A DNA stretch of 64,000 nt from Gnetum montanum (lineage: Eukaryota; Streptophyta; Gnetopsida; Gnetales; Gnetaceae): positions 207,197 through 271,196 of the forward strand of contig MNCI01007823.1 in the NCBI GenBank assembly GCA_015680685.1, in the 5' to 3' direction. This document shows, one piece after another, positions 1 to 11,984 of this stretch. Every line of letters starts with the position of its first letter. Position 1 is the first letter of the stretch. The notes under the pieces were generated by a model, which did not search any database, was not told the DNA's origin, and saw only the letters and a list, made by a program, of their open reading frames with translations. The translations under genes and the position numbers were made by a program.

Positions 1-1048
1 AATGGCTAACCACCAAAAAACTATAGCCAAGTAAGGGAAGAAGCATAAGAAAAAGCCTAAAAAAAAGGGAGACAAGCCTACAAAGGCATGAAAGGAAGCG
101 GGATCACCAAAGCCCACCTCCATTTTGGCTATACCCATGACCTCCTCTACCCCAACCTTTTTAACCAACAAGCCATAGGAGGATACCAAAGCCCACAACC
201 AAAACAACAAGGAAGAGCCACAATAGCCAAAGCCTAAAGCTAAAGTCTACATTTTTGAACACATGGAGGAAGTAAAACACAACCAAGGTGACAATCCTAC
301 AACTAATGACAAAACCTTCCTCAATGCAATGGACCAAGTTAGGCAATCCCTCAAGCAGAAAAACATAACCCTAAGCTTGTATGACTTGATCATGAGTTTC
401 GCCACACATTGTGAGGTGCTAGTCAAAATGTTGACTTCCATACCCATTTGTGAGGATATTCCTGCTAATAAGGAAGCCATCCATACAATGATGATTCCTC
501 CCTTGTTAGGGAAGAAGAAGTCAACACCCTTAACATTTTGCAATAGAAAAATTAACTTTAATCCTCAAAATGGCAAAGTAACTACAACCACTTTATTCAT
601 AACCATACACATAGGATAATTTAAAATACATCAGGTGCATGTTGATGATGGAGGTGTAACCAATGTCATCCCCTGCACCATCATTGAATGCTTGGTCTTA
701 CCTAAGTAAGTACAACCTACAACTAGCACAACTCTTAAGTCCTTTAATGGATCATACATCAAGGGGTTTATATCCTTGGATTTTGTAGCTAGAGAATAAT
801 TCCCTACAATCACAAACTTCTTAATGGTGGAAGAAACATTAGGATTCAACTTGATCCTAGAAAGATCTTGGTTGGCTCAGTTTCGAGTTGTGTCCTTGCC
901 CATCCATCAAGAAATTCACCTTCCTTACAATAGAGGTAAAATCATCATTCATGATGATAATGTGATTCCCTTGGCTGTCAATAATGTAGAAATAGAATAC
1001 AGATCCAAAGTGGAGCTTCAAGAAAAAGCTCCTAGCCATGAAGAGTAA
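1..1048 (+). pseudogene. Ty3/gypsy (Tat-lineage) gag end and protease, decayed (element A)
   Basis: One reading frame runs from about 263 to 1,048 with three in-frame stops (near 617, 707 and 800). It reads as the end of gag followed by a retroviral-type aspartic protease. The active-site region is VDDGG near 640-655, followed by NVIP, then the flap/C-terminal part ending in SWLAQ near 870. The same order and many of the same residues recur at 8,860-9,600, so this is a second copy of one family. No upstream gag start is in the window. RT does not follow directly; tandem repeats do, as in the protease-RT spacer of element B. I infer that this is the 5' half of an older element whose next coding piece is at 21,568. 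It is not functional. Confidence 0.75.
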
Positions 1049-1419
1049 AAACCCAAGATAGCCAATGATGATAATGATAGACAATGGGATACATTATGGG
1101 ATTAACTCCCTTTTAACATCATAAGTGAAGAGGATGGCAAATACAAGCTTGTGTAGAATAGCCCTTACTCACTCACTAATCTTGCAAATATTAGGAAGAA
1201 TTTGCATAAGTGAAGGTCACCTTAACCTTTTCATGCCCCTATGAATTAATGCACTGATAGCCAAGTAGCCTTCATTTTATTTTGTATTTTATTATATCTT
1301 TATTATTTTATGTACATAGCCTATGCATGTAGCCTAAGTTTGTTTACATTTCTACATATTTACTATAGCCCTTCTTATGATTGAAAAAAGCCTTATAAAT
1401 ATACATCTCTTTCACATCC

Positions 1420-1680
1420 CATCTACTAAGATGTTAAACTAGCACTACCATATGCTAAGATGTTAAACTAGCACTATCTTCCACTAAGATGTTAAAATGG
1501 CATTACCATCCACTAAGACATTAAACTAGCACTACCATCCACTAAGATGTTAAACTAGCACCACCATTCACTAAGACATTAAATTGGTGCTACCATCTGA
1601 TAAGATGTTAAATTGGCACTTTGGTCTGCTAAGACCTTAAACTGGCATTATGACCTACCATGGTCTTAAACTAGCAACGT
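1420..1680. repeat. 29-bp tandem repeat, about 9 copies
   Basis: The block CTAAGATGTTAAACTAGCA recurs at nearly constant 29-bp spacing (starts near 1424, 1454, 1483, 1512, 1541, 1570, 1600, 1629, 1659), with drift such as gacatt for gatgtt. It follows the element A protease. Related units recur at 10,505-10,560, 13,785-14,275, 20,970 and 21,262-21,345. There are no spacers of unique sequence, so it is not CRISPR-like. Confidence 0.85.
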
Positions 1681-2159
1681 CGTCATAATCATGCAATATA
1701 ACATGTGCTCACAATGGCCTAAAACTAGCAAACATCTTATTTCTTATGACACTTCTTTTTGTTGATTATCCATTAAATGTTATAACCAAAAACATCAACA
1801 TAACCATTTTCAATGTTTACTACTACTATAGATGCATGTAGTAAAAAAATAAGATCAAAATTTAAATTTAAAGTTAAAATGTCCATAACATACATAGCCA
1901 TAACCACAATGTGTAGTAAGAATGTGAAAAAATAACAACCATATATAATATAGTCTTGGCTACTCATAGCCATCAACATAGAAGTAAAAATAAATAGGCA
2001 ACAAGCTAAACTAAAGGAGGTTGCTGAGTGGCATCTAGAGGAGGAAGTGGTGGGTCATTCCCACTCTCACCGTTGGGGCCACCAATGTCTTCTAAGGCCT
2101 AAAATGCAACAACATATAGCTGATTAGTAACCTATAGCCAAAACCATGACTTAAAATAA
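1681..2159. other. Noncoding spacer of element A
   Basis: AT-rich sequence without a credible gene. A related taggcctaaaa block near 2,092 resembles the end of the 29-bp unit. I see nothing else. Confidence 0.5.
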
Positions 2160-2755
2160 AAACATTATGACCAATTATAATTTCTTAAAAAGTTTGGAAA
2201 ACATCCTAGTCAGAGATGAGATTATCCTCTATAAAAAGCTCTAAGGTGTTTATCTAAATTAGCTTAAGAAATTCCACCAAAAAAAAAAGAATTATTACAA
2301 CCTTTTAAAACAAAAAAATTATGACCAATTGGAATTTCTTAACAAGTTTGGAAAACATTCTAGTCAGAGGTGAAATTAGACTCTATAAAAAGCTCTAAGG
2401 TGTTTATCTAAATTAGCTTAAGAAATTCCAAAAATAAAGGGCAGGCAGTATTACAACCTTTCAAAGAAAAAACAGTATAACCTATTAGAGTTACTTAGCA
2501 AATTTAGACAAAACATCTAGTCAAAGGTGAAATTAGCCTTTGTATAAAGCTCTAAAGTGCTTTTCTAAATTAGTCTAAGTAATTCCACAAAAAACATTAT
2601 TACAAGCTTGAATAACCTTACATCATGACCAATGGAAATTTCTTAACAAATTTAGAAAAAACTTCCTAAGTCAGAGGTGAAATTAGCCTCTGTAAAAAGC
2701 TTTTAAATGTTTATCTAAATTATCTTGAGAAATTCCATAAAAGCATTGTAACCAT
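2160..2755. repeat. Tandem repeat of about 152 bp, 4 copies
   Basis: Units start near 2,160, 2,318, 2,472 and 2,616. Each begins with a tatgaccaat-like block, contains agtcagaggtgaaattag-like and aaaagctctaaggtg-like blocks, and ends with aagaaattcca. Divergence between copies is moderate. Confidence 0.85.
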
Positions 2756-2792
2756 ATGTTATAACCTTTATAGCTAAAGCTAAGTCTTAGCC

Positions 2793-3035
2793 TAAATTAT
2801 GCATAACTTTAGAAAAAGCATCCAAGTTATGCATGAATTTGGAAAAAACATGCAAGTTATGCATAAATTTAGAAAATAGCATCTACATTATGCATAAATT
2901 TTAGAAAAAGTAAGCACAAGTTTAGAAAAAAAAAAATCTAAATTATGTGAAGCATGCATAAATTTCAAAAAAAAAAACATCTAAACTATGCACAAATTTA
3001 GAAAAAGCATAATAAACTTAGAAAAAGCGATGTAG
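2793..3035. repeat. Short tandem repeat, about 31-bp unit, about 7-8 degenerate copies
   Basis: TTATGCATAAATTTAGAAAA and variants recur through this stretch, separated by short A-rich or gcatct pieces. The array directly follows the 152-bp array. Confidence 0.75.
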
Positions 3036-3189
3036 CCATAGTAAAAGCTTATTTAAAATAGAAAAAGCTTTTACTCTTCTTGAAAAAGCAAAATTAAGCA
3101 TTAATTTTACATTTTCACAAAATAAAAACATAAGTTATACATATCAACCACTTCTATTTCCAAATGGTTAATGTACTACAACCATGATT

Positions 3190-3760
3190 TTTTCCTTAAT
3201 TCACATACCCATAGCCAAAAAATTCATAAAAAATTTGTTTGAGCTCCAAATGGAGAGATTCCACATAGTTTGAAAGTGTAAATCAACCCCTATGTATCCA
3301 TGCTTTGAAAAAATTCAAAATCTTTGCTGTTTATGTAGGAAAAATTCATCCATTTGGACAATAATCTAAAAATGGCACAAACATCCTTATTACACATGCC
3401 CTAGTAAAAATTTCATAAAAAAATTCATTTTAAGTCCAATCAGAGTGACTCCACCTCCATTGGAAAGCTGAAGCCATTATCTACACAACCATGAATATAA
3501 AATAGCAAAACCCTTGCTATTTCTATAGAAAAAATTCACAAAATTACAAAAAATTACAAATGCAATACAAACAACCTAACAGCACAACATTAGAAAAATA
3601 GCCATACCTTCTTCACTTCAAGGTCAAATTGAACAAAATAATAGCCATCAGAAAGTTCAAATGAACAGCTAAAAATCCATTACCTTCAATTTTACAAATA
3701 TGTAGTCATTCTACCAAGAAAAAATACACAACATTTCTTGCTTTTAATTGTTAAAACTTC
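3190..3760. repeat. Degenerate direct repeat of about 190 bp, 2-3 units
   Basis: Two units near 3,205 and 3,400 share a ttcataaaaaaatt start, a tccaaatggagagattccac-like block and a ttgctatttctatagaaaaa-like end. A third, weaker unit may start near 3,600. From 3,760 to 4,162 I see AT-rich sequence without features. Confidence 0.55.
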
Positions 3761-4162
3761 AAAAACCTCAAAACCTAGATTTCATATAGCCATCGAAATA
3801 GTCACAATAGCCAAAAACATTGAAACCAATTAAAATTCAAAACAAAATAATAGGGTATGGTTTTGTTAAAATTTAATAGCCATACCCTAACATTTTGAGA
3901 AAAAAGCATGAAATAGCAATCCCTATTTTCAAAATCAAATTTACAAAAGCTAAACAATGAAATGAATATAAATCTACATGGAAGCAGCCAAGATAGGATG
4001 TGGGATTTTATTAAAATTCCATTTTAATCCCTCCACCAAAGTGGATCTAAAAGAAATTTCCTCAACACATAGGAAGCAAAAAACTAGAAAAACCACAAGC
4101 AACAAAGGCAAAAAATAGGGTTAAATGCCTAGAGTAATAACAAAAGAAGCTTTGAAGGAGAC

Positions 4163-5740
4163 TAAAACCCCACCAAATTTGGGCTATTGTGTCTCAACTA
4201 AAACATTTTCTAAGTGTTACCACAAGGAAAATATTTCTAAATGTTGGGACTATGCTCTCCACTACCCCAGAGCATACTCAACTTAATAGATTGTAGTCAA
4301 CACCAAGGCTAGTTTTACAAATTTTTCTAAGTGTCAAGCCAACAACTACAAATTTTTCTAAGTGCTAAGACTACGCTCTCCACTATCTTGGAGTGTAGTT
4401 AGCATGGGAGACCCAGTTTTGTAGAAATTTTCTAAGTGTCAAGACTATGCTCTCCACTGCCATGGAGTGTAGTCAAGCATAGTCAATTGGAAGTCAATTT
4501 TTGCAAGCTTCGACAAGTGTTGAGACTATGCTTGACACTAATTGGGAGCATAGTCAGCCTCCCATGGAGAGCATAGTTAGCACATAGCCACTTTTTGCAA
4601 AATTTTTCTAAGTGTTGTGACTACACTCTCCCCTAGTCTATAGCATAGTCGAGTGTAGTCAGCCAGAATAGTCTCCAATAGCCTCCACAATGCAACATTG
4701 ACATTTAGCTTAGCTCTAACACACCTCTATCAAGCATAGTTAATAAAATGCATCTTTTTTGTACTTCCTTTTGTTCCCAAATTGTAACTACACTCGATCC
4801 CACTTAAGATAATGGATAGTGTAGTCCCAGAGCATAGTCTCCAAAGTTGCATTTTTTTCAGGTATATTGCGATCATTTTGGCACATGCATATGTAGTTAA
4901 TAGCATAGTCACAATCTTGCACTCTTGTAGAGTCTACCAAAACATAACAAAGCACAACACCACTTACCTCAGTGAAGCATGTAGTTGGATGCAACATAGT
5001 CCCAACTATCCCACTGCCATGTGGTAGTTGATCTGCATTTCACACTAACCCTAGGCCTATAAATATCCCAACCCTTGACATTTTAGGGATTGGAAAATTT
5101 GAAAGTTGACATTTTTGGAATTTGGCGTTTTTGAAGTGCATTTGGCATTTTTGGCAAGACAAGGCATTCACACACCACCGTAGCTCACCACAGGACACTA
5201 CAAACCACCACAATCCACTACACACTACAACAACCAATCCTATTGGCATAGACACCATGGAATAATGTCAATTTTCATGGCTAGACATCCCTAAGACTAT
5301 GAATTCACTATCCACTATGTTTGTTATACACCATGTATCTTCTTATCCCTTCTAAATTTAACTATGCTCAATCCCAGTTAGGGTGGTGTTCTATTCTCTC
5401 TGGCTCTCTTCCTATGCATTTTCAACATTTCTACTTGCATTTTTAGCATTTTACTTGCATTTTTTGCTATTTCTACACATGGAAACACATTAACACATTT
5501 TTTTTGCACTGAAACACTTAACTATGCTCATCATCGTTCACATCGCTAACACCGCAAACACCACTCAACACTTAACATTATTTGGCATTTTGTTTGGTAA
5601 GTCCTCATTCAATTGACAAGACTGTTCTGGGCACCTCATCTCCACCTCTAGTAAGCCCTCATGTAGACTCAGGACTGTGCATCCATGAACCCCTTGGTGT
5701 TCCAGCCACCAACATTTTTAGTCACTACAATTTTCTAGCA
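4163..5740 (+). repeat. 5' LTR of element B
   Basis: It matches 15,610-17,181 along its whole length, starting at caccaaatttgggcta. The first bases are TAAAACCCCACC here and TGAAACACCACC in the 3' copy. The inside is dense in GACTATGCTC, GACTACGCTC and GACTACACTC and their complements. The 3' end is uncertain by about 25 bp, because the copies diverge after aaca(ttttt). Confidence 0.8.
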
Positions 5741-6160
5741 CTATTTCCCTCTTTCAAACTCCATTGGTGGTTCTTTCACGTGCTCTCTACATCATTGTTG
5801 CTAACTTCAGGCTAGTGTAGACCCAACACCCTTGTGAACCTATCAGGTTTGACAGTAGCTAGATCTTAAGCTAGTGTAGGCATTGTCTACCAACTAGTTG
5901 ATGTAGACTGGACCTAGTCATCGATTCCCCTAAGACCCCACATAGTAACCCCAAAGCATGCCATCTTACACTTAGCTCAATTCTAGGCTCTCAGTAGAGA
6001 GTGTAGTTAGCTCTTAGCATAGTTAGCTCTCAGTAGAGAGTGTAGTTAGCTCTCAGCATAGTTAGCTCTTAACATGGAGAGCATAGTCTCTAGACTTAGC
6101 CATTTTTCCTTCAATCTTCAAACTTATCCATTTTCTCTATAACTTTCAATCAACACCATG
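5741..6160 (+). other. Leader of element B between LTR and gag
   Basis: Noncoding. I could not recognise a primer-binding site after the LTR. At 5,985-6,095 a 39-bp unit (ctctcagtagagagtgtagt and agcatagttag blocks) is repeated about 2.5 times; it carries the same GAGYRTAGT core as the LTR. Confidence 0.55.
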
Positions 6161-8850
6161 AATTTTGAACAACCTTCAAAATCTGTTCCAAGCACACTTG
6201 CTATCCTACCTACTCAATAAGAAAACAGGATTAACCATCCTACCAATCCTACCATGGTAGAGTTGAGGTAATTCCTTAGGCTATGTGATGAAAATCCTAA
6301 GTATACTACACTAAATGATGAGTGATACAACTTCATCTACAAAAAAATCCAAGCGGGCTTATTCGTAGACCTTTTGGACATGGAAGCCAACTTGGGGTAT
6401 GAGCTTATCCATAGAAATGGATGGGAGCACATCCCCTCCCTCCTCTATTAACTTCATATCACTTACTAAACCTTACTAGTGGATCCTAGCCCAGCTCATT
6501 TGTATAAATGAGTGTGAAGTAGGAACGAACTATGAGAAGCCCCTACATGAGAAGGAGGACGAGTTTGAGGCTAGTTCCAAGCATGAGGACTTCTTCCAGG
6601 ACAACCCCTAGTTTGGTTCTCCCATGGTCCCATCCACTCATTTTCCTTGAAATAGTTATAACTATGGCATCACCTTCCAGGTTGATGCCTATCATAACAA
6701 TGCATCAAATGCAGTCTATGCTCCAAAACATACTCTAGCCCATTAACCTACCCTTCATGGTAGTGTCACAACTCGTCTAGTCATCCCTTCCAACAATGAT
6801 CATGCTCGTTCAGCCTTTTGTCCACACAATCCATGTCTCCCAACCCTAAATGACTCAGGCACCTTATGTTCTACCTATTTTTTCAGCACCTTCAATAGCA
6901 TTTCAACCCATGCATATGTGGCCTACTCCAGTCACTCTACATGTAGCACAACTAGCACGGCAAGCATCTCGCATGGTCCCACAACCTATAGCCAAGTCAT
7001 GGGTCATGCAACTAGCATAATGAATAGTACAACCAATGCTACTCATTACTACATTCCACGTCTTCAATTAGGCATTCCAGCTAATCCAAACCTTAACGAA
7101 AGAGGTGAAGTAGCTCAATGCTACCTCGTCTGAATAGTGCATGTGGTGGACTTCTACCAAGATGATCCCATAAGTCCTATTGTTCCACTACTGACTCTTC
7201 CAATAGGAAACCTACTATCCCACTTCACGAAGTACAATGGTGAAGTGGACCCTAATGCACACCTGGTGACCTTCTGGTCTGAGTGCCTATTGCCACAAGC
7301 ATGGCCACATGTCATCCTATGCTTTTTTGCCATTTCACTCACTAGTAAGGCACTAGACTGATATTGAGCATTACCCAAGGCCTCTATCTCTTCTTTGCAG
7401 GATCTTCTGATTCAGTTCATAACAAGCTTCAAGTATAACTTAAAGCCAGAAATGATCCTAGACTAGCTCATGCAAATTAAGAAAGGCCATCTTGAGCCTG
7501 TGCAAAAACTTATCCAATGCGAGAGTGCTTCACTAAAAAAAATCTATGAGCCAATAGTTGAGATGCATCTTCTAGCAATCTTCAATGGTGCAATCATTGA
7601 CTTTATTAAGTCAAAACTATACTATTTAGCCACATAGTCTCTGATTCAAGAATTTTCCTAGACTAAAAGCATATAGGACATGGTGGAAGCTAGCAAGGAC
7701 CCAGCCTACATGGCCTAGAAAAACTTACATGCCAAAAGGGACAAGGACAAGGGGAAACAAACTACAACCATGGAAACTATGGCCAACAAGGCCAAAACAA
7801 CTAATCCAAAGCCAATAGCCATGCCACGTAAGTTTCTAGTTAACAACAAAATTGCTGGCCCTAGCATAGCAACTAACTAGCCTACATCATCAGTGGCCAC
7901 AATGCAAGTAGCTTTGAGGCCCAACTTTGAGCACAAGGACTGCTCAAAATATACCCCACTACCCCTTGAACTTTCAAAACTACTAGATCAACTGCTAAAG
8001 GTTTGATGTATCCAGTACAAGCAGATGTTCAAGGATGCTCACAAAAGACATAATAGATACTGCGAGCTTCTAAGAAACCCTATGTTGGTAGCCCTAAATG
8101 AACCCCTAGTGCTAAAACACTTTAGGCTAGATAGGTTTTGTTACTATCACCAATTGGCTAGGCACAACATTGACTTTTTCATGGCCCTGCAAAATGACCT
8201 ACAACAAATGATTGATAAAGGTGAGTTAGTGCTCAATGATACCAACCTAGTGAGGCCTTAAAACAATTCTATGATGGTATACAATGATCCTATAAATGTA
8301 GATGACGTAGGATATGTCATCAATGCCATTAACATTGATGACAAATAAGAACCAATGCAGTAGTCATTTATGGTCCATGTACCCTTTGGAAGCATAGGGG
8401 GCCCCTTGGCCTCCACAAGTTCAAGGTGTCCTTTCATCATCAAAGTGCCACCTTGGTCACCCATAATACTATTTGTGGTTAGGGTTCCATAGCATGTCAC
8501 GATAGCAATAATTTAGCCATCCTTTGTCATAAGGATGTCCCAACATGCTGACCTTGCACCTACCTGAAGTTTGGTAGTGTGTAATGCATCGATTCCTTTC
8601 CACCCAAGAGTCAATCTTGCTAGCAACAACAATAGATCATCTAGGTGGCAACTCGAGAGGCCTAATGAATGTCTAGCTAATAGGATGATTAGACAACATC
8701 AAGAGCAAAAGGCACTAGGTCCACCAAAGCTAATACCCTTATTCATAGACCCCATGGCCAAAGCAACTAAAATGCCCATCACCAGCAAGCTACAACTAGG
8801 CATTGAGGCCCCCAAATAGGCCAAGCAAGCAAAGCCTAAGTCCCCTCCAT
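6161..8850 (+). pseudogene. gag of element B, decayed
   Basis: A first ATG at 6,161 opens a frame (MNFEQPSK) that runs with stops. The recognisable retrotransposon gag domain is at 7,190-7,740: a SHFTKYNGEVDPNAH stretch, a SLTSKALD segment followed by a stop and Tyr where Trp-Tyr is usual, and SLQDLLIQFITSFKYNL. A lysine-rich tail follows. Near 8,130-8,220 the stretch FCYYHQLARHNIDFF looks like the Tat zinc-knuckle-like segment with its last cysteine changed to Phe. Gag would form the particle. The frame is broken by many stops and shifts and is not functional. Confidence 0.75.
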
Positions 8851-8859
8851 GAGAGATTC

Positions 8860-9600
8860 ATCTCTTAGGTCACATGAAGGATGTCAAGGCCAACAAAATA
8901 GTAAACATTGGCAAGGACTTCTTAGATGCACTAGCCTAGGTCAAGTAAGTTTTAAAGGCAAAAAACACAAGGCTAAGCCTATATGACCTAATTATGACCT
9001 CATATACCCAACACGAAACACTAATCTAGATGTTGACTTCCATTCCCATCACAAAGAACATCCTAGTAGATGAGCATTCCATCCATGCTATGATGTCCCC
9101 TCCTATGCCATAGGAATCAAGCTCAACACCCCCCACATTCCCCGATGAGGTAATTAAGGTTGATCCTAAGAAGGGTTAGGTCATCATAGTGCCAATGTTC
9201 ATCACCATACATGTTGGGCAGTGTAAGATCAGAAGGGTGCATGTTAATGACGAGGTGACAACAAATGTCATCCCATACATTATCGTTGACAAACTAGGCC
9301 TTGTCGACTAGATCAAACCAACAAAAACCACATGCCTAAAATCCTTTAATGCATCACATGTCATCATTATGGAAACCATCACGATAGCCTTTGTGTAGAG
9401 GAAGAATTCCCCACTATTGCTGAATTCATCATTGTAGAGGAAATGTTAGGCTTTAACTTAATATTGGATAAGCCTTGGTTGGCCCAATTACAGGCCATCT
9501 CCTCTCCCATTCATTAGGAAATCCACCTTCCATATGAAGTTGATGAGGTTATTATCCATGTGGCCACCGCACACCAAAAATTTTCAAACCCATACCCATG
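8860..9600 (+). pseudogene. Protease of element B, decayed
   Basis: Homologous to the element A copy at 263-1,048: both have SLYDLIM, an MLTSIPI block, FITIH, then the active-site region. Here the active site reads VNDEVTTNVIP, so the D-x-G triad is changed and catalysis would be lost. One frameshift follows near 9,400. The C-terminal part (LGWP, IRKST) is read in another frame. The protease would cut the gag-pol precursor. Confidence 0.7.
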
Positions 9601-10690
9601 CCCCCCAAAAATAGGATTTTTTCTTTCAAAAGAAAATAAATAAATGCAAGCCAAACCCCTATCATGCCCCTCACCCTTGTGGCAAGCTACTCCTTGGCCT
9701 TGGCCATTGCTAAAATCCCTCTATGGCAACGTTGTCAAACCTCAACCCCATGTGTTCCCCAACCTGCATGCCCCAAGAACCCATGGCCTAGAGCTGAAAG
9801 AAAAACCCTTGCATGCCCCAAAAATAAAATGGTGGCTAAGAAACTCTTCCTACCATGTGTGCCCCTCCCTATCACCATTGCTACCAAAATGGTGCATAGT
9901 GGCAATAGCCCTTGCCATGGCAAGATGCCATCGTAGGGCAGACCATCATGTCTATGCTTCCAAACCCTTAAAATGATGACAAAATGACAATGAAAAAATG
10001 GCAAAGGGGAGAGCATAGTAGGGATACTTGGTGGATGTTGATAGTCTCCTCTTTTCCACACATGCCTAAGGTAGGTGGCTTAGTGCTTGCTCCCTCTTAT
10101 CCATGTTTGCTAGTCTTGGATGTAGGTATCCACTTTAATGCATCATCCTATTACAACTACACTCTCCACTGATAGTGCAAAATAACCGGAATGGCAAGAC
10201 TATGCTCTAAACTTTGCATTTAAAAAACTTGAAAATGATAACTTACCCATGGTAAAACGTGCCTATATACCATCCCAGGGTGATTTAATGATCCACCAAT
10301 GCAAGGCTATGCTCCACACTAAGCCAAAATTTTTAACTTTTGGTGGAGAGCATAGTTGGATGAGAGCATAGTTGGGAGAGAGCATAGTCACCCATACTTA
10401 GATAGAATTTCCAATGTTTCGTTGCCCAGTGAACACTAGAGCCAACTTCACTTCCCAAGCATAACCAACCTTCCCCAAAATTGCATGTCTAACATTTCTA
10501 TGGTCTACTAAGATCTAAAACTATCATGCATAGCCTACCAAGGCCTAAAACTAGCATACACATGCTTACCCTTCTTTATAGCTCTTATGCATACCTAGGA
10601 AAAATTTCATTGCATTTCTTTTCCTTCATTTTTGCACATTAACTTTGTTAAGATAGGTGCCACTTAATTGTTTGTTAGTTTTTTTTTTAC
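9601..10690 (+). other. Protease-RT spacer of element B, candidate intron
   Basis: No domain lies between protease and RT for 1.1 kb. The stretch contains C-rich sequence (9,600-9,960), LTR-like GACTATGCTC and GAGAGCATAGT motifs (10,150-10,390) and two ctaaaactagcat units (10,505-10,560). It ends in a T-run followed by acaag at 10,680-10,695. Ogre/Tat elements are known to carry a spliced intron at this place. Splicing here is my inference. Confidence 0.5.
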
Positions 10691-10699
10691 AAGAATATG

Positions 10700-11560
10700 A
10701 CATGGCCATGCCTGAGTAACTTTTCTCACCTCTAGTCCTCATAGGACCTCATGGTGTAAGTAAGTGATGCATTGACCCCACATTGCCTAGACCTCAAGCC
10801 TACAACCTACGTTGAATATATAGCATTCATAAAGACACCACTAGACTAGCCCAACCATCTAGTCAAGGCTCTCAATCTAGAGGTAGGGGACATCATAGAG
10901 GATTTCCTCATTGATATCCTTGTAACAACACCTAATGGTGAGGTAAAAATGCTAAAACTGAGCTCCTCGCTAGATCCCCAACATGCCCAAGACATCACTA
11001 AGGTGCTAAATGATAACATCAAGCCATTTTCATGGTTCTATGAGCACATTCTAGGCCTATACCCTTGGCTAGTCTAGAAAAATATCATTCTCGATCCTTA
11101 TATTAAACTAGTAAAACAAAAGGTGCACAAGGTTAGACCTAAGGTGGCATTGGCCATCTGTGATGAAAGCACTAAGCTTTACAAAGCTAGTTTCATTTAG
11201 GTCATTGATTATCCAAACTAGGTCTCCACCATCATAGTTGTACCCAAGAAAAATGGAAGTATACACATTTGCATAGACTTTTAGGATCTAAATAAGGCAA
11301 CCATCAAAGATGACTTTTCATTACCTAGTATTGATCAACTAATTGATGCCATGGCTAGACATGCCTTGTTATCCTTCATGGATAGGTTCTCGGGCTAAAA
11401 CCATATTAGGATCAACCCTAAGCACCAACTCAACACAACCTTTATAACCTCTTAGGATACGTTTTTTTATACCATGATGCCTTTTCGACTCAATAATGTA
11501 AGAGCAATGTATCAATGTGCAATGACATACATCTTTTGTGATTACATGTTAAACTTGCTC
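10700..11560 (+). pseudogene. Pre-RT linker and reverse transcriptase of element B, truncated
   Basis: A linker (near 10,770-11,060, DITKVLNDN and similar) is followed by RT. Visible RT blocks are VVPKKNGSIHICIDF (near 11,240-11,280), the LLSFMDRFSG block holding the first catalytic Asp (near 11,365-11,395), and MMPFRLNNVRAMYQ (near 11,480-11,515). The frame then passes through a CDYMLN segment straight into sequence belonging to the RNase H connection. The YxDD catalytic box and the thumb are missing, so this RT is internally deleted as well as stop-ridden. Confidence 0.8.
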
Positions 11561-11574
11561 AATGCCTACATCGA

Positions 11575-11940
11575 TGCCACTTCTAACACATCCATTACTT
11601 CTCTGCTTTGCCAAAAGTAAGATGATGTTACAGAGGTTCTAGTTTACTACTTAAGCCACTCATTAGTAGACCATGAAGTGAAATACAATGATGTAGAAAA
11701 GCATTGACTCACCTTAGTCTTCTCACTCAAGAAGTGGAGGCATTACCTTTTCCATAGTCAAGTTAATATCATTTGCAAAAATAACATACTCCGCGAAATC
11801 ACAAGAAACATCTAAAAAAGTAGTCATATTGCATAATGGAAAGCAATAATAGTGGAGTTTGACCTACATTACGTTGTGCAAGCCTCAACAAAAGGTCAAG
11901 CTATATCTACACAACTCATGGTGTCACTCATAAATGATCA
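11575..11940 (+). pseudogene. RNase H (first) of element B, partial
   Basis: The segment VLVYYLSHSLVDHEVKYN, then LALVF-like LTLVFSLKKWRHYLF, then QVNIICKNN is the usual connection and RNase H C-terminal part of Ty3 elements. The N-terminal half of the domain is missing together with the RT thumb. The stretch ends near a VEFDLHYVVQ block (11,850-11,880), where the cellular-type RNase H stops. Confidence 0.65.
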
Positions 11941-11984
11941 AGCAACTATAGACCCTGAATTTTGAGATGAGCATGTTAATAGCA

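Noticed and set aside
1420-1680. CRISPR-like spacing of 29-bp repeats
   Set aside because: Repeats are contiguous with no unique spacers, and the context is a plant retrotransposon.
9644-9976. Open frame of 110 codons in the element B spacer
   Set aside because: Pro/Trp/His-rich translation of a C-rich stretch, with overlapping frames on both strands. No homology to gag or pol.
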